A DNA stretch of 64,000 nucleotides, from positions 682,001-746,000 of the forward strand of contig NZ_CP016591.1 in NCBI RefSeq assembly GCF_001698205.1, written 5' to 3'. This document shows, in pieces, positions 9,510 through 17,424 of this stretch (position 1 is its first letter; the number at the start of each line of letters is the position of its first letter). The translations under genes and the position numbers were made by a program. The notes beneath the pieces were generated by a model, which did no database searches, had not been told where the DNA came from, and saw nothing but the letters and a program-made list of their open reading frames with translations. This DNA comes from Tsuneonella dongtanensis (lineage in GTDB: Bacteria; Pseudomonadota; Alphaproteobacteria; Sphingomonadales; Sphingomonadaceae).

Positions 9510-9555
9510 CGGGAGGCTCTAGCGACCGGCGGCCGCGATGCCAATCGCCCTCGGA

Positions 9556-10452
9556 TCAGGACAGGATGGCGGGAACGGCGAGGCTCTCGTGACGATGCGC
9601 CGCGACCAGCGTGTTGCGCAGGAGAACCGCGATGGTCATCGGGCCCACGCCGCCGGGTACTGGGGTAATCGCGCCGGCGACAGCACTGGCCTCGTCGAAC
9701 GCGACGTCGCCGACAAGCCGCCCCTTGGCCGCGCCGGGTGCCGGGTCGAGCCGGTTGATGCCCACGTCGATCACGGTCGCGCCCGGCTTGATCCAGTCGC
9801 CTCTGACCATTTCCGGACGGCCGACCGCGGCGATCACGATGTCGGCACCGCGGACCACGGAGGGCAAGTCCCTGGTGCGGCTGTGCGCGATGGTGACGGT
9901 CGCATTGGCATTGACGAGCAGCTGCGCCATCGGTCGCCCGACAAGTTGCGATCGTCCGAGGACGACCGCGGATTGGCCCGAGAGGTCGCCGAGGCGGTCC
10001 TCAAGCAGCATCATGCAGCCGAAGGGGGTGCAGGGAAACAGCCCGTCCTGCTGGTTCGCAAGGCGCGCGATATTGGTGTCGGTGAGCCCGTCGACGTCCT
10101 TGTCGGGATCGATCAGCGCGATCACCGCTTTGTCGTCGAGGTGGGCCGGAAGCGGAAGCTGGACGAGGATGCCGTCGACCGCCGGATCGGCATTGAGCTG
10201 CCGGACAACCGCTTCGAGAGCCTCCTGCGTCGTATCGGCCGGCAGCCTGTGCTCGAAGCTTTCCATGCCCGCGGCGACGGTCGCCTTGCCCTTGCTGGCG
10301 ACATAGACCTGGCTCGCAGCATCGTCGCCTACGAGGACGACGGCCAGGCCGGCCTTGCGCCCCGCCTGCTTCTCGAACGCCCGGGCTGCTTCGGCCACCT
10401 TGTCGCGCAGGGCAGCGGCGAATGCCTTGCCGTCGATGATCTCCGCAGCCAT
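9556..10452 (-). CDS. folD: Bifunctional methylenetetrahydrofolate dehydrogenase/cyclohydrolase
   Basis: Interconverts 5,10-methylene-, 5,10-methenyl- and 10-formyl-tetrahydrofolate for purine and formyl-Met-tRNA synthesis. The 298-residue protein has the catalytic Y-x3-K (YVASKGKA), the [10 protein letters not shown] folate motif, the [11 protein letters not shown] loop, the nucleotide-binding [17 protein letters not shown] and the terminal [15 protein letters not shown]. Its ATG overlaps the yggT stop as TGATG, so translation is probably coupled. Length and motifs are all normal. Confidence 0.97.
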   Translation of the reverse strand: MAAEIIDGKAFAAALRDKVAEAARAFEKQAGRKAGLAVVLVGDDAASQVYVASKGKATVAAGMESFEHRLPADTTQEALEAVVRQLNADPAVDGILVQLPLPAHLDDKAVIALIDPDKDVDGLTDTNIARLANQQDGLFPCTPFGCMMLLEDRLGDLSGQSAVVLGRSQLVGRPMAQLLVNANATVTIAHSRTRDLPSVVRGADIVIAAVGRPEMVRGDWIKPGATVIDVGINRLDPAPGAAKGRLVGDVAFDEASAVAGAITPVPGGVGPMTIAVLLRNTLVAAHRHESLAVPAILS

Positions 10453-10733
10453 CAGATCGGCCTCAGGCTTTCGAGCACGATCACCACCGCGTAGATAAGC
10501 AGCAAAAGGACCATCGGCGAGAAATCGATCGCCCCGGTATCGGGGAGGACCCTGCGGATCGGACGCAGAACCGGCTCGAACAGCCGCGCGATCGCGTCGT
10601 GGACCGCGACGAAGAACTGGTTGTCGCGTCCGATCACGTTGAAGCTGAACAGCAGCCCGATGATGAACCAGATGATGACGAGCATGTTCGCCGTGTTCGC
10701 GAGCATGATGAAGATCTGGATCAGCGCGTCCAT
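10452..10733 (-). CDS. YggT family membrane protein
   Basis: A 93-residue protein with two hydrophobic segments ([19 protein letters not shown] and [20 protein letters not shown]) separated by a soluble loop with [20 protein letters not shown], a YggT hallmark. Related proteins in other bacteria and chloroplasts have been tied to membrane organisation, division or osmotic response; the precise role is unsettled. It lies between argB and folD, overlapping folD by one base. Confidence 0.93.
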   Translation of the reverse strand: MDALIQIFIMLANTANMLVIIWFIIGLLFSFNVIGRDNQFFVAVHDAIARLFEPVLRPIRRVLPDTGAIDFSPMVLLLLIYAVVIVLESLRPI

Positions 10734-10807
10734 CGAAGGTCCTCTTGCGTGCCTGCCGCCGCCTCTAGCCGAGACCGCGGTGGTGTATCAATGCCCTAAT
10801 ACGGCTT

Positions 10808-11713
10808 TCAACCCGCCCGGATGAGCGTGCCGGCGCCGCGGGCGGTGAAGAATTCGAGCAGCATCGCGTGCGGTACGCGGCCATCGAGCACCACCGCCGC
10901 TTCGCATCCCGCCTCAACCGCGTGGACGCAGGTCTCGAGCTTGGGGATCATTCCGCCGCTGATCGTGCCGTCCTGCTGGAGCCGGGCAATGTCGGCCGGG
11001 GTAAGGTCGGTCAGAAGCTCGCCCGACTTGTCGAGCACCCCGGCCACGTCGGTCAGCAGGAACAGCCGCGCCGCGCCGAGCGCCGCGGCGACCGCGCCGG
11101 CCATCGTATCCGCGTTGATGTTGTAGGTGTGGCCGTCCTCGCCAGCGCCGATCGGGGCGATCACGGGGATCATGCCTGCCGAGACCGCGGTGTCGATCAG
11201 CGTCGTGTCCACCACCGATGGCTCACCCACGAAGCCGAGGTCGATCGCCTGCTCGATGTGGCTGTCGGGATCCTTGCGGGTGCGCTCGACCTTGGTTGCG
11301 GTGACCATGCCGCCGTCCTTGCCCGAGACGCCGAGCGCCTTCCCGCCGGCCTGGGCGATCCAGCCGACCAGTTCCTTGTTGATCGCGCCCGACAGGACCA
11401 TCTCCGCAACCTCTGCGGTGGCCTTGTCGGTGACGCGCAGCCCGTCGACAAAGGTGCTCTCCACGCCCAGCTTCTTGAGCATCGCGCCGATCTGCGGGCC
11501 GCCCCCGTGGACGACAACCGGGTTGATGCCGACCGCCTTCAGCAGGACGATGTCTTCGGCGAAGTCTCGCGCCGCCTCTGGGTCGCCCATCGCGTGGCCG
11601 CCGTACTTCACGACGAAGGTCCGCCCGGCATAGCGCTGCAGGTACGGCAGCGCCTCGATCAGCACTTCGGCCTTGGCGAGCATCGCCTGGGTGTCGCCGT
11701 TCATCCTTCGCAT
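10808..11713 (-). CDS. argB: Acetylglutamate kinase
   Basis: Phosphorylates N-acetyl-L-glutamate in arginine synthesis. The 301-residue protein shows the amino-acid-kinase motifs [22 protein letters not shown], the [17 protein letters not shown] nucleotide site and [15 protein letters not shown] near the end. The long N-terminal helix ([17 protein letters not shown]) is that of the hexameric, usually arginine-inhibited ArgB form. The start at 11713 has an alternative ATG at 11704 (residue 4). No other arg gene is adjacent; yggT and folD follow after 74 bp. Confidence 0.96.
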   Translation of the reverse strand: MRRMNGDTQAMLAKAEVLIEALPYLQRYAGRTFVVKYGGHAMGDPEAARDFAEDIVLLKAVGINPVVVHGGGPQIGAMLKKLGVESTFVDGLRVTDKATAEVAEMVLSGAINKELVGWIAQAGGKALGVSGKDGGMVTATKVERTRKDPDSHIEQAIDLGFVGEPSVVDTTLIDTAVSAGMIPVIAPIGAGEDGHTYNINADTMAGAVAAALGAARLFLLTDVAGVLDKSGELLTDLTPADIARLQQDGTISGGMIPKLETCVHAVEAGCEAAVVLDGRVPHAMLLEFFTARGAGTLIRAG

Positions 11714-11852
11714 CCTTCGCAGTCCGGCACGCAGTGGCGCGCGCTTAGCCGCAAGAGACGGGCGAGGAAAGCGCTGCGGTCAGGGACGGTGAATGTTCGG
11801 GTGCGGGATCCGGTCGGAACACGGCACTCGCGCCTGCATCCTGACGCGAGAC

Positions 11853-11882
11853 GGGCGGCGCACCCATCAGGATGCGCCGCCC
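11853..11882 (-). terminator. Hairpin downstream of the PA2169-type gene
   Basis: A perfect 10-bp G+C-rich stem (11853-11862 with 11873-11882) with a 10-nt loop begins 25 bp beyond the stop of the minus-strand gene ending at 11908. There is no strong T run, but position and strength suit transcription termination. Confidence 0.6.
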
Positions 11883-11907
11883 GCCACGTTTCCGGTCAGA
11901 GCCGCGA

Positions 11908-12396
11908 TCAGTTAATCGCGTGCTTGAGCTGGCTCATCTGGTCGTGCCCGGCCTTGACCGAGGTCCATGCCTCTTCGACCGCCATGCGCGCGTCGGCGGG
12001 CAGGTCCTTGTGCTTGAGCGCGGTTTCGAACTTCTCCTTGAGATAGTCCTCGCCGCTTTCGACCGAGTTCACGATCGCTTCGTCGTCGCGGCCCACCACG
12101 GCTTCCTTGAGGTTGATCCACCCGCGATGGATCGCGCCAGCGGTGGTGCCGTCGTCCTCGGGGTTGCCGCCCATCCGGGCGACCGCGGCCTGGAGCTTGC
12201 TCACCGCCGCCTGGCGCTCCTGCGCGCGGGCGTTGAACATCTCGGCGAAGCGGGCGTTCTCGGTGTCCGCGGCGGCCTTCTGATAGCCGTTCACCGAATC
12301 GATCAGCGTCGCGATGAGGGTGTTGAGCGTGGTCGTGTCGGTGACATCGGCGGTGTTGCCGGGGGTACGGTCGAGCGTGGTGTTGTCATAGGTCAT
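11908..12396 (-). CDS. PA2169/DUF2383-type four-helix-bundle protein
   Basis: A 162-residue ferritin-like helical protein: TTTLNTLIATLIDSVNGYQKAA opens helix one and AEMFNARAQERQAAVSKLQ lies in helix two, followed by a GAIHRGWINLKEAVVG turn and a charged C-terminal pair of helices. This is the PA2169 family, of unknown function but often found with stress genes. ATG 12396 is chosen because AAGGA stands about 10 nt upstream; the frame stays open upstream without family similarity. Transcribed alone and followed by a hairpin. Confidence 0.88.
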   Translation of the reverse strand: MTYDNTTLDRTPGNTADVTDTTTLNTLIATLIDSVNGYQKAAADTENARFAEMFNARAQERQAAVSKLQAAVARMGGNPEDDGTTAGAIHRGWINLKEAVVGRDDEAIVNSVESGEDYLKEKFETALKHKDLPADARMAVEEAWTSVKAGHDQMSQLKHAIN

Positions 12397-12526
12397 GATT
12401 TTGAAATCCTTCATGAAATGGAGGTTACATGAATAGAGCGGTTGGCGCGCGTCAACGTTCCGCGACCCGCCGATGGGCACGCACGGTTCGGCTTGCGGGC
12501 GGGCGCGGCAGCCGCGATGAGGGGCG

Positions 12527-13090
12527 ATGACCCGCCCCGCCAGGCCGCCCCGCTTCGATGCCCGCTGGCAGGACCGGCGGAGCCGCGCGCGGCGCTGGCG
12601 CAGGCGCGGCCCGATCGGCGGCATCGCCCTCCTCGCGCTGGTGCTGGGGGCGAGCCTTCTCGTCACTCGCTGGAGCGCGCGGCAGGGCCCGTGGGAGACC
12701 CTGCCCGCCCGCATTGGCGTGTGCGGCAGCGCGGCGAGCTGGCAGGCCTGCGCGATCGACGGCGACACGCTGTCCATCGCCGCGCCGGGCGGCGTACGGC
12801 GACGGGTGCGGCTGACGGGCTACGACGCGCCCGAGATCGACGGGGGCTGCCTTGCCGAAAGGCAGCTCGCCGTCCGGGCCCGGGCGGAGCTGGCCCTGTG
12901 GCTGAGCGAGCGGCCCGCCAGGGTCGACGGGGGCGCCGACCCGCCGCGCGACCGCTATGGCCGCGAACTGCGCCGGGCGCGGCGCATCGATGGGAACGGC
13001 AGGAGCGAGTGGCTGGACGATCACATGGTCGCCGCCGGGCTCGCCCGGCGCGATGGACCGGGCGTTGCGGCAGGCTGGTGCGGCGGCTGA
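12527..13090 (+). CDS. Membrane-anchored thermonuclease (SNase) family protein
   Basis: A 187-residue staphylococcal-nuclease-like protein. An Arg-rich N-terminus (RRSRARRWRRRG) and one hydrophobic segment (GIALLALVLGASLLV, about residues 31-45) anchor it, so the domain probably faces the periplasm. The OB-fold nuclease part has DGDTLSI, a RVRLTGYDAPE strand supplying the conserved arginine and glutamate, and DRYGREL with the second arginine; these correspond to R35, E43 and R87 of the S. aureus enzyme. The domain closes with WLDDHMVAAGLARR. All three key residues are kept, so activity on nucleic acids is likely. Confidence 0.85.
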   Translation: MTRPARPPRFDARWQDRRSRARRWRRRGPIGGIALLALVLGASLLVTRWSARQGPWETLPARIGVCGSAASWQACAIDGDTLSIAAPGGVRRRVRLTGYDAPEIDGGCLAERQLAVRARAELALWLSERPARVDGGADPPRDRYGRELRRARRIDGNGRSEWLDDHMVAAGLARRDGPGVAAGWCGG

Positions 13091-13112
13091 TCGGCGAGGC
13101 GAAGTTCGCAGA

Positions 13113-13130
13113 CCTGTCACACCTGTCACA
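13113..13130. repeat. Tandem 9-bp repeat CCTGTCACA x2
   Basis: Two exact copies in direct contact just after the thermonuclease gene, in a 241-bp gap. Short CCTGTCACA tandems could be a protein-binding site or chance; no partner site was found in the window. Confidence 0.5.
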
Positions 13131-13263
13131 CAGTCCAGGGAAGAAACTCCGGCCAGGGGCGAAAGGGTGCCGCCTTGCGCCGCGGAGGCGTGGTTTCGGG
13201 GGGTCTGCGGGTCCGGCGCCATCGGGCAGGATGGAGCAGATTTCGCGCCTGTAGGAAAACGAA

Positions 13264-13295
13264 ACGGCCGCCCTCCCGCAAAGGAGGACGGCCGT
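13264..13295 (-). terminator. Rho-independent terminator for the hydrophilic-protein gene
   Basis: A 13-bp stem with one mismatch (13264-13276 with 13283-13295, 6-nt loop). Read on the minus strand it is followed by GTTTCGTTTTCC, a T-rich tail, and it begins 37 bp past the stop at 13332. It could also stop plus-strand reading from the thermonuclease gene, but the T-tail favours minus. Confidence 0.8.
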
Positions 13296-13331
13296 CGTTA
13301 TCCGCGAGGTCTCGTCGGATAAATCGGCGGA

Positions 13332-13766
13332 TTATTCCTGCCCGAAGTCCGGGTCGGAATCGTCGCTCGCTCGGCGGCTGCCGAATTCGGACTGCTCGGC
13401 CTGCCGGGCGCCCTCGCTGTCGGGGGCGAAACGGCCTTGCGAGTCCTGCTCGTCGCGCTCGGACTGTTCGTACTGCCCGGGGGCCTCGCCGCCCTGGCCG
13501 CGGTCACCATAGCCGGCCGGCGCGCCGCTGTCGGTGCCGCGATCGCCCTCATCGACTTGGCCCGGCTCGCGCCGTTCCTGCTCGAACTGGGTATCGCCCA
13601 CGCGGCCGCTGTCGCTGCCGGGCGCGCCATAGTCGTCGCGGTCCTCGCCGGGGTGCATCCCGCCGTTGGGATCGGGACGCGCCGCGCCCGAGTGGTCGGC
13701 GGACTGGCTCTGGCTCTGCTGGCCACTCGACTGCGACTGGCGCTGGCTGTCGTTCTGCTGGTTCAT
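13332..13766 (-). CDS. Low-complexity hydrophilic protein (probably disordered)
   Basis: A 144-residue protein made almost entirely of Ser, Gln, Asp, Glu, Gly, Arg and Pro with no hydrophobic core. It starts MNQQNDSQRQSQSSGQQ and repeats acidic/Gly blocks such as EDRDDYGAPGSDSG and DEGDRGTDSGAP. No domain is recognised; the composition resembles desiccation- or stress-induced hydrophilins, which is inference. ATG 13766 has an AGAGG site about 8 nt upstream. The reading frame is supported by the adjacent T-tailed terminator downstream and the expected G+C codon bias. Neighbour of the accessory nuclease patch. Confidence 0.7.
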   Translation of the reverse strand: MNQQNDSQRQSQSSGQQSQSQSADHSGAARPDPNGGMHPGEDRDDYGAPGSDSGRVGDTQFEQERREPGQVDEGDRGTDSGAPAGYGDRGQGGEAPGQYEQSERDEQDSQGRFAPDSEGARQAEQSEFGSRRASDDSDPDFGQE

Positions 13767-14016
13767 CGGATCATCCTCTCTCAACGCCCGCTTGGCGCGG
13801 GCACACGGGATGAAAGGACGGGCAGACCCAAGGTTTCCGCCCATGCGCCGGAGCGGCAGCCGCTTGCGCCAAGCGGTTGGAATAAGGTCAGAAACTTGAT
13901 GGTTGTTAGGGTTCTTCGAGGGTCTCAGGCGTGGTTCTAGGGCTCTTCGATCCGTATCTTGCGCTGCCTGCAGGATCCATTTTCCTACACCGCGCTTCTT
14001 TTGCTCGATTGCGGAA

Positions 14017-14397
14017 ATGAAAAATTGGTCAAGAACCGGCAAATGGAAGCGTGCAAAGATTGCGCGATTGATGGACCGTGACGGCCCCGACTGCTGGCTG
14101 TGTTCCCGCCCCATGCCCGATCCGCCCAAGCGCGCGAACAAGCGCCGCTCGCTCGAACACCTGACCCCACGCAGCCTCGGCGGCGACGACAGCGAGGCGA
14201 ACTTGGTGGTGTGCCATCAGCACTGCAACGCACACCTCAAGGATCGTCCCCGCGAGCAGAAGGAGAAGATGCGGACGAAGTGGCATCGGGCTTTCAAAAA
14301 AGGCCCACCCCTAACCCCTCCCGCAGGCGGGAGGGGGACGTGGTTGCGCCGATTTTTCCTCTCCCGCTTGCGGGAGGGGCCGGGGGTGGGCAAGTAA
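14017..14397 (+). CDS. HNH endonuclease, C-terminus encoded by a palindromic repeat
   Basis: A 126-residue HNH-type nuclease. Zinc ligands appear as C26-x2-C29 (CWLC) and C66-x3-C70 (CHQHC); the catalytic set is the EHLTP histidine (H48), the asparagine of ANLVV (N62) and H73. The family's usual end is near the KWHRAFKK helix; residues after about 96 (KGPPLTPP...REGPGVGK) are translated from the repeat at 14303-14391 and are probably not functional. ATG 14017 gives a basic N-terminus (KNWSRTGKWKRAK); the frame is open further upstream without similarity. It stands immediately before the DUF559 nuclease gene. Confidence 0.85.
   Translation: MKNWSRTGKWKRAKIARLMDRDGPDCWLCSRPMPDPPKRANKRRSLEHLTPRSLGGDDSEANLVVCHQHCNAHLKDRPREQKEKMRTKWHRAFKKGPPLTPPAGGRGTWLRRFFLSRLREGPGVGK
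14303..14391. repeat. Palindromic REP-like doublet
   Basis: Two units in inverted orientation. The first (14303-14337) contains a self-complementary CCCCTCCCGC/GCGGGAGGGG hairpin with a 2-nt loop; the second (about 14358-14391) contains the mirrored CTCCCGC/GCGGGAG hairpin and ends GGGGGTGGGC, complementary to the GCCCACCCC that opens the first. About 20 bp, including TTTTT, separate them. This is the architecture of interspersed REP/BIME elements of alphaproteobacteria. It overlaps the 3' end of the HNH gene and ends 12 bp before the DUF559 start. Confidence 0.85.
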
Positions 14398-14403
14398 CCC
14401 GTT

Positions 14404-14826
14404 GTGCCCGAATGGAAACCCCGCAACACCCTGCGAGCCCGGACCCTGCGCCGCCAGGCCACCCCGGCGGAACGCGAGCTCTGGCGCCACCTGTCACGCG
14501 GCCAGCTCGACGCGAAGTTCAGCCGCCAGATGCCGGTCGGCCCGTTCTTCGCCGACTTTCTCTACCGCGAACTGAAACTGGTGATCGAACTCGACGGCGA
14601 GAGCCACGACCTTGCACCCGACGCCGACGCCAGCCGCGACCTTGCACCCGACGCCGACGCCAGCCGCGACCGCTGGATGGCGCGCGCGGGCTACACCGTG
14701 CTGCGCATCGCTAATGCGGAGGTGCATGACAATCCCGAAGGCGTGGCCACCGAGATCCGCGACGAGATCGAGCGATACTGCGCTGCTTCGGGAGTACGAT
14801 GGATCAATCTTGTATTGCGTTTGTAG
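14404..14826 (+). CDS. DUF559 (Vsr-like PD-(D/E)xK) endonuclease-domain protein
   Basis: A 140-residue protein of the DUF559 family, related to very-short-patch-repair nucleases. It opens with the family helix RARTLRRQATPAERELWRHL, then FFADFLYRELKLVIELDGESH, which supplies the acidic residues D51, E62 and D64 of the nuclease core, and closes with GYTVLRIANAEV and a DNPEGV helix. An exact 10-residue duplication (DLAPDADASR twice, residues 69-88) sits straight after the active-site strand. Start is GTG 14404, right after the palindromic repeat. Function is unproven in this family. Confidence 0.85.
   Translation: MPEWKPRNTLRARTLRRQATPAERELWRHLSRGQLDAKFSRQMPVGPFFADFLYRELKLVIELDGESHDLAPDADASRDLAPDADASRDRWMARAGYTVLRIANAEVHDNPEGVATEIRDEIERYCAASGVRWINLVLRL
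14608..14667 (+). repeat. Exact 30-bp tandem duplication inside the DUF559 gene
   Basis: Copies at 14608-14637 and 14638-14667 are identical base for base and keep the frame. The identity suggests a recent slippage or duplication event. Confidence 0.97.
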
Positions 14827-14845
14827 CTGACGCATTGGGCCAGGA

Positions 14846-15733
14846 ATGGTTATTGATCTTCCGCAAAATTTCCAAATGAACGCGATCAACCGTTTCACCA
14901 CTCAGGTGGTGCGCCGGGATGGCAAACCCTCGTCTGGAGAAATGACGTTTAATTTCGGAAAACTAGGCTTTATTGACGGAAGCGGATATACGGTACTAAG
15001 TAACACAATCGGTTGGTTGCTAAGTTATGGAGTGAAAGTTCAATTCATAAATTACAATCGCCCAGAAAATCATGCAATTCAATACCTTGATGATTGCGGA
15101 TTTTTTGAGAAGTATATCAATCGTAAAATACGCAGTGCGGCCTCTCGTCGTGGTACCACGCTTCCGTGTACTCATGTTGAGCAGGAATATGGCTTCACAT
15201 GGGTAGAGCATCAACTAAGCCCATGGTTATGCCGCACCCTATGGGTCAGGCCTAGTCAAATCTCAAGTATTAAGGCTTGCGTTAAAGAGGTTATAAATAA
15301 TATTGCTGACCATTCTACTGTGGATACCGGATTTGTGCACGCTCAGCACTATCCCAACGCCCACAATCTAAAGATAACCATGTCAGACTTTGGGGCTGGC
15401 ATACCTAGTACGATACGGGCGCGGTACGGCGCGATGTCGGACTTCGAGGCTATCGAGGAGGCCGTCAAGGATGGCGTCACGGCCAAAAGTAGGCCAAACA
15501 ATATGGGTGCGGGTCTGAGTTATCTTGTTGACACCGTGATTGCGAACCGAGGCTCGGTGCACATTCAGTCCTTGTCTGGAAATTTGGCGTGCTTATGTGA
15601 TACCAGAGGTAGGCTTAAGCAGCAGCGCGGGAGAGCCACCGGCGTGTATCCAGGTACTCTCATTGAAATTGGGCTGGATACGAGGCTCTTCGTCGGCGAT
15701 GACGATGACGAACGGATTGATTTTGAATGGTGA
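14846..15733 (+). CDS. STAS-like/GHKL ATPase fusion protein, putative switch kinase
   Basis: A 295-residue protein of two parts. Residues about 31-90 look like a STAS/anti-anti-sigma-type fold (FNFGKLGFIDGSGYTVLSN, then YLDDCGFFEKY). Residues 140-245 form a GHKL ATP-binding domain with an N-box (E148, N151/N152, D155, H156 in EVINNIADHS), a G1 box DFGAG (181-185) and a G2 box GAGL (221-224). No phosphoacceptor His domain or membrane segment is seen, so it resembles SpoIIAB/RsbW-type switch kinases more than sensor kinases. ATG 14846 is the first in-frame start; ATG 14876 is an alternative. The DNA is A+T-rich (lines at 14941 and 15061 hold 23 and 20 G+C in 60, against 40 in 60 at 16501), which points to transfer. 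It overlaps the next gene by 7 bp. Confidence 0.85.
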   Translation: MVIDLPQNFQMNAINRFTTQVVRRDGKPSSGEMTFNFGKLGFIDGSGYTVLSNTIGWLLSYGVKVQFINYNRPENHAIQYLDDCGFFEKYINRKIRSAASRRGTTLPCTHVEQEYGFTWVEHQLSPWLCRTLWVRPSQISSIKACVKEVINNIADHSTVDTGFVHAQHYPNAHNLKITMSDFGAGIPSTIRARYGAMSDFEAIEEAVKDGVTAKSRPNNMGAGLSYLVDTVIANRGSVHIQSLSGNLACLCDTRGRLKQQRGRATGVYPGTLIEIGLDTRLFVGDDDDERIDFEW

Positions 15734-16023
15734 TCCATGTTCTCGACATCGTAAAGGCATGCAACACGGCGGCACAAGGCGCTGAGGTTGCGTCTGCGGT
15801 GCGTCGAGCATTAGAGAACGGCCAAAGCGTTACGTTATCGTTCGAAGGCGTAAACGAAACTCCATCTTCATTTATAAACTCGTCGATTGTTGATCTAGTC
15901 TATAACGATCCTCCGGAGGCTCTGCGTGAGCGCCTGTTGATCTCCAATATCACAGATCAAATCGCTACAATGATTACGCGTTGCCTTCGCAATGGCCGCA
16001 ATGCTTCAACCGCTGTAGCGTAG
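15727..16023 (+). CDS. STAS-like (DUF4325) protein, partner of the ATPase
   Basis: A 98-residue single-domain protein. VTLSFEGVNETPSSFINSSIVDLVY matches the DUF4325 STAS-like pattern of a beta strand, then a serine-rich turn before the helix, where SpoIIAA-type proteins carry the phosphorylated serine. It starts inside the ATPase gene (ATGGTGA, 7-bp overlap), so the two products are probably made together and interact. A partner-switch role is inference from the pair. No sigma or anti-sigma target is adjacent. The stop is 2 bp from the convergent nrdB stop, and composition remains A+T-richer than nrdB. Confidence 0.8.
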   Translation: MVIHVLDIVKACNTAAQGAEVASAVRRALENGQSVTLSFEGVNETPSSFINSSIVDLVYNDPPEALRERLLISNITDQIATMITRCLRNGRNASTAVA

Positions 16024-16025
16024 CT

Positions 16026-17093
16026 TTATTCCGCCGCCACGCTCCCGCCAGTCGCATCCCCGAACATATCCGGCTCGCCGGCGTCCTCGACGTCGTTCGC
16101 GCCTTCGCCGCGCTTGGCTTTCTGGCGCTGGTCGAAGCTCGACCAGACGTCGTTCCAGTTGCCGCGGGTGGCCGCCTTCGAATATTCGGTGGCGCGCGTC
16201 TCGAAGAAGTTGGCGTGCTCCACGCCGTTCAGCAGCGGGGCGAGCCAGGGGAGGGGGTGGTCCTCGACCATGTAGATCGGCTGGAAGCCGAGCTGGCCCA
16301 GTCGCCAGTCGGCGATGTAGCGGATGTAGCGCTTGATCTCCTTGGCGCTCATGCCCGGGACCGGCCCCTGCTCGAACGCGAGGTCGATGAAGGCGTCTTC
16401 CAGCCGCACCGTCTTCTGGCAGGCGTCGATGATGTCTTCCTTCACCGCCTTGGTCAGGCAGCCGCGTTCCTGCACGAAGGCGTGGAACAGGCGGGTGATG
16501 CCTTCGCAGTGGAGGCTCTCGTCGCGGACCGACCAGCTGACGATCTGGCCCATGCCCTTCATCTTGTTGAAGCGCGGGAAGTTCATCAGCATCGCGAAGC
16601 TGGCGAAGAGCTGCAGTCCCTCGGTGAAGCCGCCGAACATGGCGAGCGTGCGGGCGATGTCCTCGTCGGTATCGACGCCGAATTCCTGCAGGTAATCGTG
16701 CTTGGCCTTCATCTCCTCGTACTCGAGGAACATGCCGTACTCGCTCTCGGGCATCCCGATCGTGTCGAGCAGGTGGCTGTAGGCGGCGATGTGGACCGTT
16801 TCCATGTTGCTGAACGCGGTCAGCATCATCTTGATCTCGGTCGGCTTGAACACGCGGCCGTACTTGTCGTGGTAGCAATCCTGCACCTCGACGTCGGCCT
16901 GCGTGAAGAAGCGGAATATCTGCGTGAGCAGGTTGCGCTCGTGGTCGGACAGCTTCTGCGCCCAGTCGCGGCAGTCCTCGCCCAGCGGCACTTCCTCGGG
17001 CAGCCAGTGGACCTGCTGCTGGCGCTTCCAGAACTCGTAGGCCCACGGATATTCGAAGGGCTTGTAGGTCTTGCGGGCTTCGAGCAGCGACAT
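16026..17093 (-). CDS. nrdB: Ribonucleoside-diphosphate reductase, beta subunit
   Basis: Small subunit of class I ribonucleotide reductase, carrying the iron-oxygen centre and tyrosyl radical. The 355-residue protein shows the metal-ligand helices: DCYHDKYGRVFKPTEIKMM-region, MFLEYEEMKAK and DESLHCEGITRLFHAF, where the Glu/His ligands lie, and a C-terminal tail (EPDMFGDATGGSVAAE) that docks to the alpha subunit. ATG 17093 has AAGAGGA about 9 nt upstream. It follows nrdA after a 331-bp gap with its own possible hairpin, so it may have its own promoter. Its 3' end abuts the transferred STAS gene with no terminator between. Confidence 0.96.
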   Translation of the reverse strand: MSLLEARKTYKPFEYPWAYEFWKRQQQVHWLPEEVPLGEDCRDWAQKLSDHERNLLTQIFRFFTQADVEVQDCYHDKYGRVFKPTEIKMMLTAFSNMETVHIAAYSHLLDTIGMPESEYGMFLEYEEMKAKHDYLQEFGVDTDEDIARTLAMFGGFTEGLQLFASFAMLMNFPRFNKMKGMGQIVSWSVRDESLHCEGITRLFHAFVQERGCLTKAVKEDIIDACQKTVRLEDAFIDLAFEQGPVPGMSAKEIKRYIRYIADWRLGQLGFQPIYMVEDHPLPWLAPLLNGVEHANFFETRATEYSKAATRGNWNDVWSSFDQRQKAKRGEGANDVEDAGEPDMFGDATGGSVAAE

Positions 17094-17424
17094 CGCGTAG
17101 GTCCTCTTGGGGTCTGTCAGGCGGCCTTCGCGGCCGGGTTTGCGGGGCCTTCGCAGGGCCGCCCGATATAGGAATTCAGGGCGGCGATTCGAAGGCGGTT
17201 GGTTTCATTGACGCGGGGATAACCATGTGCGGAACCGGGGGCGGATTCGCGGATTATTCCAGCAACGGTCGGACGGGTCATCGAGCCTCGCCGGTCGCAT
17301 GAGGGAAAGAGCGGACGGTGTTCCGAATTTTCCCCTTTTCGCGGGGCACCGTCCCGCACCCTCGCGCCCTGCCGGCTTGCCGGCGGGGCGCACCCGTTTC
17401 GGGGGATGCGGCGCCCGGCTTCCA
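17094..17424 (-). other. Gap between nrdA and nrdB
   Basis: 331 bp with no convincing gene. It holds the nrdA-proximal hairpin at 17364-17391 and the nrdB ribosome site; no second NrdR-like palindrome was found here. A purine-rich stretch and a GATTATTCC motif are present without clear meaning. Confidence 0.6.
17364..17391 (-). terminator. Hairpin after nrdA
   Basis: Arms GCGCCC-x-GCCGGC and its complement (17364-17376 with 17379-17391) pair except for one position, with a 2-nt loop. It starts 33 bp past the nrdA stop. No T-tract; may attenuate read-through into nrdB rather than end it. Confidence 0.5.

Noticed and set aside
12442-13254. A 270-codon plus-strand frame overlapping the thermonuclease gene
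   Set aside because: Different frame from the gene with nuclease motifs; no domain, strong Arg/Ala bias.
13764-14016. Short GGTTCTTCGAG / GGCTCTTCGA similarity in the gap before the HNH gene
   Set aside because: Too short and imperfect to call a repeat or a binding site.
14608-14667. Direct repeat as part of a CRISPR array
   Set aside because: Only two copies, in direct contact with no spacers, and in frame inside a coding sequence.
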